Assembly: GCA_026545225.1 (NCBI GenBank)
Contig: CM048850.1
Coordinates: 1,612,001-1,676,000, forward strand
Reading direction: 5' to 3'
Length of the DNA: 64,000 nucleotides
From: Cornus controversa
Lineage: Eukaryota > Streptophyta > Magnoliopsida > Cornales > Cornaceae
The notes under the pieces: model-generated
Seen by the model: the letters and a program-made list of their open reading frames with translations, nothing else
The model's database searches: none
What the model was told of the DNA's origin: nothing
Made by a program: the position numbers and the translations under genes
In this document: positions 36,108-47,219 of the stretch, piece by piece
Position numbering within the stretch: the stretch's first letter is position 1
Layout: each line of letters begins with the position of its first letter

Positions 36108-36340
36108 CCTCAAGAGGAAGAAGATGAACGGCTCAACAGAAGAAAAGTCCACTCGCAGCCGCGAAGAGAAGATCGCGCAAGTGGTAGCGGCGGCTTCGGA
36201 CTGCGTCGGATGGCGGCGGGTGATCGGGAACGGTAGATCGAGTGCTCGGGAGTGCTTGGAGAAGGCTTAGATCATGTTAAGGAATAGAAGAATTCGGATG
36301 GTCTTTTAAAATGGGAGGGAAGCCCAACGGTTTAAATAGA
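36108..36340 (-). promoter_or_regulatory. Possible internal promoter and leader for Athila ORF3
   Basis: On the minus strand a TATTTAAA (36331-36338) precedes a CT-rich, GC-rising leader without long ORFs. It ends in a consensus donor, CTCTTGAG followed by GTAAGT at 36108. A CT/T-rich stretch and AG sites occur about 350 nt further on, before the ORF3 ATG. This layout would fit a separately transcribed, spliced ORF3 message. It is inferred only from sequence motifs. Confidence 0.4.
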
Positions 36341-36369
36341 TTTTCGGCTCACGTGCAGGCCCCGCGTGC

Positions 36370-36733
36370 ATCTCGATTGATCGAGATGTGCATTTCGATC
36401 AATCGAGATTTCGATTGATCGAGATCTCTTTTCGATCAATCGAAATTAGCTTCGATCGATCGAGATTGTCTCTTCGATCAATCGAAAATTCCTTCACTGA
36501 ATCACCTTCTTACTTCGATCAATCGAACATTTAATTCCTTCAATCGAACTTTTATTTCGATCAATCGAAATCCCATTTCGATCAATCAAAATTTTCGATC
36601 GATCGAAGACCTATCGAAGTGCAATCGAAGAATACTACCTCTCGGGACTTTGGACTTGGTAAATCTCTATAATTTTTTTATCAATCGAGATTGAAATCTC
36701 GATCAATCGAAATCTCGATTGATCCAGATCCTG
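36370..36733. repeat. TCGAT palindrome array between Athila pol and ORF3
   Basis: Roughly fourteen copies of TTTCGATCAATCGAAA or TCTCGATTGATCGAGA variants, some reduced to half sites such as CAATCGAA. The array sits between integrase and the putative ORF3 promoter. Confidence 0.85.
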
Positions 36734-36920
36734 GTTTTGATCAATCGAGATGCTCAAAAACAGTCAGCTTGAGTTATACTCCAAGGACTTGAATATTTGG
36801 CAGTTAGATACTACATTGCTTAGATACACACCTACTTTGGATTAAAGGGACATCATGGAAGCATGATAGCTACCATGGCTTTGCCACCTTATACGTCTAT
36901 GGCGCGACGTCCGGATCGGC

Positions 36921-39900
36921 TCACGAGTCAAAATACACGGGATCCGTCAAGGTGACGACATCCACGTATTCGGTGGTGACTTGGTCATCCACGCACACTT
37001 TTAAGCGCTGCCCGTTCACTTTGAACAACAAGCCGTCTTTCAAGTCCTTCAATTCCACCGCTCCGTGGGGAGCGACGAAATTAACCAAAAATGGACCATC
37101 CCAACGGGAACAAAGTTTTTCGGGAAACAAGTGGAGGCGTGAGTTGTACAACCATACTTTTTGGCCCGGCGAAAATGTTTTGACTCGAATATTACGATCA
37201 TGAAAGGCTTTGGACTTTGCCTTATAGATTTTCGCATTCTCATATGCGTCATGTCGCAATTCTTCCAATTCATTTAATTGAAGCTTTCGATTAGAGCCGG
37301 CCTTTTGCATGTCAAAATTGAATGTTTTGGTGGCCCACATAGCTTTATGCTCCAATTCAACCGGAAGATGGCACACTTTGCCATAAACCAACCGATAAGG
37401 TGACATTCCAATGGGAGTTTTATATGCGGTTCGGTATGCCCATAATGCATCGTTTAGTCGTAATGACCAATCCTTCCGGTCGGGCCGAATAGTTTTCTGA
37501 AGAATGTTCTTAATCTCCCTATTGGATACTTCTACTTGGCCACTGGTTTGAGGATGGTATGGGGTGGCCACTTTGTGTGTGACGGAGTATTTGGTAAGCA
37601 AGGTTCGAAGGAACCGGTTACAGAAATGTTTACCCCCGTCACTGATGATGGCCCGAGGCGTACCAAACCGGCTAAAAATATTAGCTTGAATGAATTTAAC
37701 CATGACTGCGTGATCATTGGTTTTGGTAGCAACGGCCTCTATCCACTTAGATACGTAGTCCACCGCCACAAGTATGTACTCATGACCAGTAGAGGGTGGG
37801 AATGGTCCCATGAAGTCAATGCCCCACACATCAAATATTTCAATGATAAGAATAGGGTTAAGAGGCATCATGTCCTTCTGGGACATCGCGCCAAGGCGCT
37901 GACATCGCTCACAAGAGCGGCAGAATGAATATGCATCCCGATGAAGTGTCGGCCAGAAAAATCCGCATTGGAGAATTTTTGCTGCGGTTTTCTTAGCACT
38001 AAAGTGTCCCCCACAAGCGAGTGCATGACAAAACTTGAGAATGCTTTGGAATTCACTGTTGGGCACACACCTTCGAATTATTTGATCGGGGCAATATTTG
38101 AACAATTGAGGATCGTCCCAATAATATGATCGTGATTGGGAGAGAAAACGATCCCTCTCTTGCTTGGTCCAAGAAGATGGTATTTTACCGGTTGTCAAGT
38201 AATTAATCACATCTGCATACCAAGGGATACTCTCTTGAGAGATGACAAAGAGTTGTTCATCCGGGAAGGATTCACAAACTGGAATGGAATTATGAAGCGA
38301 TTCAACAAGAATTCTAGACAGGTGGTCAGCCACCACATTTTCAGTTCCCCTTTTGTCTCTAATCTCAAAATTGAACTCTTGCAATAAGACTATCCATCGG
38401 ATCAACCTAGGCTTGGTGTCCTTTTTGGCCAAAAGATGCCGGAGGGCAGCATGGTCCGAATAGACAATGACCTTTGAACCTAATAAATAAGCTCAAAATT
38501 TGTCTAATGCGAATACCACAGCAAGCAATTCCTTTTCCGTTGTGGTATAATTGATTTGAGCCTCGGAAAGGGTTTTACTTGCGTAGTAGATGACATGTGG
38601 CAGTTTGTCTACTCGTTGCCCTAAGACTGCACCCATGACATAATCGAATGCATCACACATAATCTCAAATGGGAGAGCCCAATTCGGAGGGATTAGAATT
38701 GGAACGGTTGTAAGCATGGTGCGGAGTTTTTCAAAAGCGTTAAGGCACCCTTCATCAAAGGTAAAGCAAGACTCTTTTTCAAGAAGGCGACACAAAGGCC
38801 GAGAGATCTTGCTAAAGTCTTTGATGAAACGGCGATAAAAGCCCGCATGCCCAAGGAATGAACGAATCTCCCTCACCGTTGATGGTGGAGGAAGTTTGGA
38901 AATGAGTTCAACCTTGGCTTTATCAACCTCTATTCCTCTCTTAGACACAATGTGCCCTAGGACAATACCCTCTTGAACCATAAAATGGCTCTTTTCCCAA
39001 CTAAGAATTAGGTTGGTCTCTTGACATCGTTTGAGAACACAAGCTAGATTTTGGAGGCATGATTCAAACGAAGGTCCAAAAATGGAAAAATCATCCATGA
39101 ACACTTCCAAGAATTTTTCCACCATGTCCGAGAAGATAGACATCATACACCGTTGAAAAGTCGCCGGTGCATTGCACAACCCAAAGGGCATGCGTCTATA
39201 AGCAAATGTGCCGAAGGGACATGTAAATGTGGTTTTCTCTTGGTCCCTCGGGTCTATAGCAACTTGATTATAGCCGGAATATCCATCCAAAAAGCAATAA
39301 AAACTTTGCCCGGCTAATCTCTCCAATATCTGATCAATGAATGGGAGGGGGAAGTGATCTTTTCGAGTGGCTGAATTTAATTTCCTATAGTCTATGCACA
39401 CTCTCCAACCCGTGGCGGTGCGTTGGGGAACTAATTCACCCTTGTCATTTGGTTGCACTGTAATACTTGACTTCTTTGGAACCACTTGAGTGGGACTAAC
39501 CCACTTGCTATCAGAGATGGGGTATATGATTCCCGCATCTAGTAACTTCATCACCTCCTTCATGACAACGTCCTTCATATTTGGATTTAATCGACGTTGT
39601 GCCTCCCTTGAGGTCTTAGCATCCTCTTCCAAGTGTATGCGGTGCATACAAATAGAAGGATCTATTCCCTTGAGATCTGCCACACTCCAGCCTATTGCTT
39701 CTTTGTGCTCTTTGAGCACCTTTATGAGTTCCAACTCTTGGTCATTTGTGAGATTGGAAGCAATAATGACTGGAAGGGTCTCATTTGCACCCAAGAAAAC
39801 ATACTTGAGTGTAACCGGCAGGGGCTTAAGCTCAAGTTGTGGTGGGGAAATTAAAGAAGGAGTTTGGGAAGTTTTGGACAAAGGGGGCAAGGGTTCTCTC

Positions 39901-40718
39901 GGAACTCTCCATTTAGGCAAATCCATGATAGTATTAACATCGAGCATGGAATTGACTTCACATATGGCTTGCTCAATGTCAAAATCATCACAGTTGAAGT
40001 GATTTAGGCATGCCTCTGAAGGATCCTTGGAAAGAATAGAAGGAAGTGCTTTTTGAACAAGGTCTTCCACAACATCGACACCAAAGCACTCACTTTCGTC
40101 GTCGGATGTGTGGTGAGAAGCATTGAAGATGTTCAAGCGGACTTTCATATTCCCAAAAGAGATGTCCATCACCCCGGTACGGCAATTAACGCAAGCGTTT
40201 GCCGTGGCCAAGAATGGACGACCTAGAATGATAGGAATATGACGATTTGGATTTTGGACCGGTTCCGTGTCAAGGACTATGAAATCCACCGAAAAATAAA
40301 ATTTGTCCACTTGAATGATGACATCCACAATGATGCCACGTGGTTGCTTCACTGAATGGTCGGCAAGTTGCAACACAACCGTGGTATGCTTGAGTTCCCC
40401 CAAACCTAGTTGTTGGTAAACTGAGAATGGAAGCAAATTGACACTAGCGCCTAGATCAAGAAGTGCTTTTTCAAAAGATTGATTTCCGATGGTGCACGAA
40501 ATGGTCGGAGCACCCGGATCTTTGAATTTAGGAGGGGCTTGGTGTTGAAAAATGGAGCTTATGTGCTCAGTTAAGAGGACTTTCTTAGGAACATTATTCC
40601 TAGATTTGCGCTTTTGAGTGCACAAGTCCTTCAAGAATTTCGCATAGGAGGGAATTTGTCGAATAGCATCAAGGAGAGGGAGATTGATCTTTACTTGTTT
40701 GAAGATCTCCATCATGTC
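36921..40718 (-). pseudogene. Athila pol: protease, reverse transcriptase, RNase H, integrase
   Basis: The minus strand carries, in order, the protease (LLDLGASVNLLP; HIPIILGRPFL), the reverse transcriptase (RMPFGLCNAPATFQRCM; FMDDFSIFG as the catalytic box), RNase H (the aspartate of [41 protein letters not shown]) and integrase with its HHCC finger ([10 protein letters not shown] ... CRSCERC) and the acidic triad ([22 protein letters not shown]). One TGA at 38493-38495 in RNase H interrupts an otherwise open frame. A TAG at 40719 separates it from gag, in the same frame. These enzymes copy the element RNA and insert the DNA. The single lesion suggests recent activity. Confidence 0.9.
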
Positions 40719-42554
40719 CTAGATTTTCTCTCCTTGCTTCCCGAAATGAGAAGGTTCCTTCAATCTTTGGGGAAAAGGAACCGGGGGTTCATAAGAGGTG
40801 TCAAGATTTGGTATCGATGACGACACAACTTCACTTGCCTTTCCTTTTGGATTTGAAGGGGTATTTTGCAAATTTGGATTTAACGGAAACGATTTTGGAT
40901 TTAATTGGGATTCTTTTGGATTTTTAGGTTGCTCTTGGAATTCCTTTCTCTCTTCCTCCCCTACCTTGGAATTAATGATTTTACCACTCCTTAAGGTTGT
41001 GATTGATTGAACTTGCTCCTGAGGAGCATTACAAGTTGAAGATGATGGATCTTCAATCATATGGACACCTTTGGGGTTCGCCACCGGTTGACTCGGCAAC
41101 TTACCTTCCTCCCTTCTATTTAAGGCATTAGCTAGTTGCCCGATTTGAGCTTCTAACCTAGCCATAGATTAAGCATTGGCTTCAAGCTTAGAGATTGATT
41201 GAGAGTGAGTTTGCAATAAGCGGGTGTTGGCCTCAAGATTTCTTATCACTCTTTCTTCAAAGCTTTGGCTTCTCGGAGGAGGTGGTGGTTATTGGTAATT
41301 AGATCTTTGATTGTAAGGTTGAGGATTTGGCCTATAATGAGGCTGCTGAGAGTGGGAATTGAAAGAGTTTTGCCCTTGGAAAGAGGGACTTGATTCTTGA
41401 GGTTTCCATGAGAAAGCCGGATGGTTCTTGTAACCAGGATTGTACGTGTTTGAATATGGATCATTCATTTGTTTAGAGTACAGGGCATTCGCTTGCTCTT
41501 GAGCATAATCGGGCGATTGCCCGGCAATAGGACAATCTCGCACGAAATGTGAAGTACTATAGCAAAACGAACAACCTTCCTGATTTTGGACAGATTGGTT
41601 TGGAGTAGGCAGCCCATTTTTCATGATTAAATCCATTTTTCGGGACAGGGCTTCTACTTGCATGGCAACCTCATCTACCCGTGAAATCTCATGCACGCCT
41701 CTATAAGGTTGGGTGGCCTTCCCTTTCCTAGTGGAGGAGCGTTGAGCTGAATTGTTGCTTAGGGTTTGAAAAAGTTTCCATGCCTCATCGGGGCTTTTCG
41801 AAAGATATCCACCCCCACACGCGGAGTCTATCATTTGTCTATGTTGCTCACTCACCCCATCATAAAAACTTTGCACTAGCTGCCATTTTGGGACAGCATG
41901 ATGCGGACAAGATTTTAAAAGATCCTTTAACCTCTCCCACGTCTCATGGAATTGTTCTTGGTCAATTTGGGTGAATCCGGTGATTGCTCGTCGAATATCA
42001 CTTGTCTTACCCATTGGGAAGTATTTTTTCAAGAACTCTATTTGTATCTCCGCCCAAGAATGGATTGAGTTAGGTTCTAAGGAGTTGAACCAACTTCTAG
42101 CTTTATCTTTTAGGGAGAAGGGGAACATACGCAGCTTTAGATCATCCTCCGTAAAGTGTGGTACACGAATAGTGGAACACACGGAAAGGAAGTAATCTAA
42201 GTGCCGGTACGGATCCTCATTAGGGAGACCGTGGAAGCTATTAAGAAGATTGATGGTGGAGGACTTTATTTTGAATTGATTTGCTGCTACATCCGGAAAT
42301 TGGATACATGAAGGTACTTCAAATGTAGTCGGAAGGTAAAAGTCCATAAGCAACTCTCCTTGAGGAGGTGGTGGTGGAGGTGGTTGTTCATGATTAAAAG
42401 GAGGTAGTCCGGGAGGTTGTCTCTCATTTGGATCCATATTTTCAGTCCTAGGCAATATAGGGTCCCTAGAGGTTCCTCTACGTTGTCTAAGTGTTCGTTC
42501 AAGTTCAATGTTACACGGAAGCAAAGGAAGTGACAAGGACCGTCTACCTAGCAT
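40719..42554 (-). pseudogene. Athila gag
   Basis: A gag starting MLGRRSLSLPLL has a proline-rich segment, then the retrotransposon gag domain (FPFSLKDKARSWFNSL, FLKKYFP, FHETWERLKDLLKSCPHH, QSFYDGV). A CCHC knuckle (CSFCYSTSHFVRDC) follows, and a Gln/Asn/Pro-rich tail. It lies in the same frame as pol. In-frame stops at 41289-41291, near 41170 and at 40719-40721 split it; each is one C-to-T step from a Gln codon. The protein would form the particle that packages element RNA. Start chosen at the ATG that aligns with the related gag at 62912. Confidence 0.88.
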
Positions 42555-42815
42555 ACATTAACAATCAAACAACACCTCAATTCACAAAGTAACAATAACT
42601 TTTACAAAAAGAATGAATGAATTCAAACCACTAATTTTAGGCGTTATACTCACAAAGGGTTCCAAGTTTACTTCTCTTTGATGCCCGCTATGTGGTATAC
42701 CTAAAATCAAGAAATTTGAGCAATAAGAACAAAATATATACAAAAAGAATGAAAGAATTTCTAGCCTAAGAATTAAACCAGATTTAATCTTCCAATGATG
42801 ACAATAAAACCGTAG

Positions 42816-42833
42816 TCCCCGGCAACGGCGCCA
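42816..42833 (-). other. Primer binding site of the Athila element (Asp tRNA type)
   Basis: On the minus strand TGGCGCCGTTGCCGGGGA lies seven bases inside the 5' LTR, as in Athila/Tat elements primed by tRNA-Asp. Confidence 0.9.
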
Positions 42834-42840
42834 AAATTTT

Positions 42841-44259
42841 TGATGTGGTTGAAACTAAATTATATTGTAAGCTTAATTTTTCCCTTTTTATCAAAATATA
42901 ATTTAACCACTCGCAAGAGCATGAATCTTTGTAGATAAGGTTCTATATAGAGGGTATCGATCCCACGAGGACTAGTCGCAATTGTCTTAAAGGAAGATTA
43001 ATTCTACTTTAATTCGAAAAAATAGATTTTTGAATTTGTGTTTAAAAACTATTGCATGAATAAAATGACAAGAAAAGTAAAGAGTTTAAAGTTGGGAGAG
43101 AGAACTAGGGTTGGTTTCCACCACTAGCCATTCACATGTTCATAAGTGTAGCAAGCATGGGATTTATTAATTAAATGCCTAACAATGCCATTAGGCTTGT
43201 GACCTCAATGGCATATCAAAAGATCAATGTGTGTGCTAACCTATCATAATCCATCTTCAACAAGCATAGCTCTTCAACCTAACTAACTACCTAATTACTC
43301 TACTCTCTAAGTGAACACTACATGCATCCAAACTACCTTGTCTTGGCATGGTCTATACAAATTAACATCACACATTCATTTAAACACCATTATCTAACCA
43401 TCATTTGCATTTCTTGTGGAATATGCAAATGTTGTGCATTCAAGTGACAAAATCTATTCTAAGACAAGAATAAATTCCATATCAAATGAATATATATAAG
43501 AGATGTATTTGTGTACATAATCACTAGGCTAAATAATCAACATTTAATTACAAATCCCAAGAGCTACAAAGATGAACAAGTTTACATGGCTAGGGGTTGA
43601 AACCAACACCCTAGTAGAAGAGTTAGTTGCTCATGGTTGCCTTGCACCCTTCCATTGATGAAGAGAATGAAGCTTCTTGGTCTGCTTCAGTTCTTTCTCT
43701 TCCTCTCCCGAAAGTCTCTCTTCTCTCTCTGATGTGTGTTGAGAGATATATGAGATATGTGTGGCTTTTGGTGCTTTTTAGCCTTCTTTTCTCCTTTGGG
43801 GCCCACCATATATATATATATCAATATATATATCTCTTGTATCAAGAAGGCCCCCAAAAGTCTTGTTCAAGTCAGACAATCCCCCTAAGTCGTGCAAAAA
43901 GGGGGATTTTGTTGCAAGTGGGAGAGCAGGTGAGCAAGTGGCCAAGTGGGCTCTGCAGCATTTCGATTGATCGAGATTGAATTTCGATTGATCGAGATTT
44001 CGATCAATCAAAATGAGATCTCAATCAATCGAGATTTTGATTAATTGAGATCAACATCTCGATTGATCGAGATGCCTTGGCTGCATTTTCTGATTTCTTC
44101 TCTTGACTGTAGAAAGCTTCCAACTTTGCTCCATTTACTCCAATACCTGCAAGACATCAAAAACACAAAAAATACCGTATACATATCTCAGTAAACGCAA
44201 AAACGGAACTAACATATGCAATAAAAAGGGTTCAAATGCATAGAATTGAACACTTATCA
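42841..44259 (-). repeat. 5' LTR of the Athila element, 1419 bp
   Basis: It pairs with 3532-4954. In the TCGAT palindrome array (about 43970-44075) this copy has several C-to-T or G-to-A differences at CG sites relative to its partner. Confidence 0.92.
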
Positions 44260-44264
44260 GGAAG

Positions 44265-44730
44265 CATGTCAAAATATTACAAAAACTGTCATTATTTTGC
44301 ATATGACTGTGATTATCAATTGATTGAGGATTTGATCCCGTTCTAAGAAACTTTTGCCAGATTAATTGAGTGTACTACCAAAGTGGTTCATTTATGAAAT
44401 CTGTAGAATTTCTTAGTTCAAAGGTTAAAGGATCAAAATTGCATTTTTGGATTATAACAATCAAAAATCCACCCAAAGGAGATTTTTATACGGTTCAATT
44501 CAAAAATGGCACATTATAATATATACAATGTAAAATTTGTGAAGACTTTTTCTTGCCCAAAGGTATTGAAGTTTTTATAAATTTTGCATTATTATATATT
44601 AGTTTTGTGGTAAAGTGTTAAATTATAGCATATTATATTTCGACCCAAAGGAGATTTATAATAATGCATTTGGAGTTTTGGGGCTCGGCTTTTATTATTT
44701 AAATTGGATATTTTTATTTGCTTCCACAGT
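44265..44730 (+). other. Copia-1 untranslated leader, right part
   Basis: This continues 2541-3526 after removal of the Athila element. No supported ORF. Confidence 0.55.
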
Positions 44731-44877
44731 TATGAATGCTTCTGTTAATACTCACTCTTCTTCCATTGAGTTATTGACTGGAACCAATTTAAGAAATAAA
44801 AGTAAGACCTAGATATTGTTCTTGGGTGAGCAAAATATGAGAACATCATATCTCTATTAAGTATGAAGTTGTCTGTG
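44731..44877 (+). pseudogene. Copia-1 gag N-terminus remnant
   Basis: The reading MNASVNTHSSSIELLTGTN resembles the start of plant copia gag proteins, where a short polar leader precedes L-x-G-x-N-[YF]. Stops follow soon after, and the solo LTR at 44878 interrupts it. Confidence 0.5.
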
Positions 44878-46384
44878 TGATTCGTGTGTGAGTGTGACTC
44901 AAAAAGTATACCAATTAAAATTTTCCACACTTCGCAATAGAACGAATTCTTTGCAGAATAGGGCTATCGAAAGGAATGGGTATCGTACCTCAGGGATTAT
45001 GTTCTGACGAGTTGGAACACAGAACTAATTCTAATTAAATTTATAAGAAAAGAATGCTGATTTTTAACTAATTAAAAAGATAAAATAAAATAAATCAAAG
45101 GTAAACAGATAATGAAGATAATAAGAGAGAAACCTAGGGTGTTTGACTTCACCACTAACTCCACAATCAATGGTCAATTGAATCAACTATAGGGGAATTA
45201 CATCATGCATAAGTGGTGTCGGTGGCTACAAGCTCACCTTCATCCGTCAAGAAGATAACATATGATTAAGGCTAAGCCATGGACTATCTTCGATTGGCAT
45301 GGGCCATCTGCCTAACTACTCTAATCTAGGGTGCAGTATGGTTCATCTTCTCTAGGCATAATCCATCAAAGCTCATAACAATATATTCAGTGATTACCAT
45401 TGTGTAATAATCTCTCTCATGATCACAGAAAACAAAAGAGATTGAGTTCAATAACAACAACTAAATATCTAAGACAAGATAAGAAATCATTGAGATTGAA
45501 TTTACAAGACTTTTATTGCTCAATTCATTAATAAGAATCCTCACAATTACACAATCTATGCATGTATATAAAGGTCCCCAATAATTAAAACAATCAAACC
45601 ATTGATGCTTTGTTAGGGCTACATCAAAACCCTAGTGGATGAACTAGCCGCTCATGGTAGAAGAAGAAGCTTCAACTGTTGAGGAAGAAGACATCATCTT
45701 TCTGAATTACGCGTATGACTTCGTTCTCCAATGGCTCTGCAATATGTTCTGTTCTCTTCAGCCCTCTCAGACTCTCCAATCTCTGTGTGTAAGCTCTCCC
45801 AATTCAGCCTCCAAGTCTTCCTTTTATTCCCCAAGAGAATTCACCAAAGTCCTAATCCAATTAGAAATTAATTAGGGTTTCCCGCAGCACTAATCAGGTG
45901 GGTTTTTCCTGCTGACTTCGGCCCAACTTTTGACCCACTAGAAGTCCGATTCACGGAATTTTCGTGAAATACAAAAGTGTGCAGAATCAAATTTCGTTCA
46001 ACCCAACGCGAAAATAATGTCGATTTGAGGCTCGGAAATAAGACTTCTGGTCCGTTTTCCAAAACGGGATTAAGACTGCATTATGCGCAGATTTGGGCTT
46101 CAGGCCCGAAACCTTCTTAAGCAGCTGTAATTCTCTTGGACCTCTTTCTTGGGCTGATTTGAGTTGAAATAAATGGTTGAGTGAATCTCCTTGATGTAGG
46201 TTCATCTCACCATCTTGGATGTCTTCTTTAAAAGCCCAAAAGCTTGGTTTTAACTGAAATACTCATTAAGGCCCTGAAAATACAGAAAACACTAAAACAA
46301 AGTAAAATAACAAAATAATCTATCATTAAGAGAATAAAATACATAAGTTAAGAGGCTAGAATGCGTAACATTCAACGCCTATCA
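44878..46384 (-). mobile_element. Gypsy solo LTR, 1507 bp
   Basis: Ends TGATTCG...CCTATCA with the 5-bp duplication CTGTG on both sides (44873-44877 and 46385-46389) and no internal sequence. In reverse it resembles the LTR at 60359-61748, for example in the GGCGTTGAATGTTACGC start and the segment around CACGAAAATTTCGTGAATCG. It lies within Copia-1 gag and is the residue of LTR-LTR recombination. Confidence 0.88.
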
Positions 46385-46474
46385 CTGTGTCAGAACCTAT
46401 TTGTGGAGGAATCCCTTAGTGCGATATTGCGAACCAATTCTTATATATCAAAGTAAGACTTAGAGATTGTTCTT

Positions 46475-46800
46475 GTGGATCATGGGCATGGTAAAAGACG
46501 TCATAATCATAATAACCCTACCAAGAACATTGTGCCGCCCAATGTACTCCAAGGTTTCAAACCAAATAAGAATAAGGTTATGTCTTTCTTTTGCAAGAAG
46601 AAATGTCATATGAAGAAGGAGTGTTATAAATATAAAGCTGCATTGAAAAGCAAAATGGTAAACCTCTAGTCTTAGTTTGTTTTGACTCTAGCTGGCCTTC
46701 TAACTCTTGGTGGATTGACACTAGACCTTCTATTCATGTCACTCACTCTTTGTAGGATTTAGGAAATAGCATGAAAGTTGCAGTCGAGTCCTTATTGGGT
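46475..46800 (+). pseudogene. Copia-1 gag zinc knuckle and protease remnant
   Basis: The segment SFFCKKKCHMKKECYKYK is a copia gag CCHC knuckle whose first Cys is replaced by Ser. Shortly downstream WWIDTRPSIHVTH is the aspartic protease active-site region, with the usual Gly after Asp-Thr changed. Stops separate them. Confidence 0.75.
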
Positions 46801-47219
46801 TGAGTTAGTCTAATTTTTCTTTAGATTTGATAGATGCAGTCTATGTACCTTCTATGAGAAGGAATTTAATTTTAGTGTCTAAGCTTGTTGTTTGGATATT
46901 CTTTCTAATTTAATAAAAGTGGTTTTAGTTTGTTTCATCATTCTTGTACAATTGGCAATGGTTTTTGTCTGATGGATTATATAAATTAAATTGTGTTCAA
47001 TAGCTTTAAGTATGAATAATAATTTTGGAGATAAACGTGTGCATCTTAATGAAAATTCATTTATGATTTGACATAAATGATTAGGTCATATTTCTTAAGG
47101 AAAAAAAAAATTGAACACTTGATAAAAGAAGATATCCTCCCTCCACTGAATTTTGGAGATTTTGGCATAAAATGAAAGTTGACTAATTCTAGAAAAAAAA
47201 GTTCTAATCATAATCAACA

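Larger units (their letters stand above)
3532..44259 (-). mobile_element. Athila-type Ty3/gypsy retrotransposon carrying nested insertions
   Basis: Two 1.42-kb LTRs (TGATGTGG...CTTATCA) enclose a tRNA-Asp-type primer site, gag, pol and a third ORF, all on the minus strand. The flanks carry the 5-bp duplication GGAAG (3527-3531 and 44260-44264). Taking out the L3 insertion leaves about 13.0 kb, a typical Athila length. Lineage evidence is the Asp-tRNA primer site, the DLGAS protease motif, the FMDDF polymerase motif and an extra ORF after integrase. The polyprotein has four in-frame stops and no frameshift, so the element is dead but fairly young. Confidence 0.93.
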
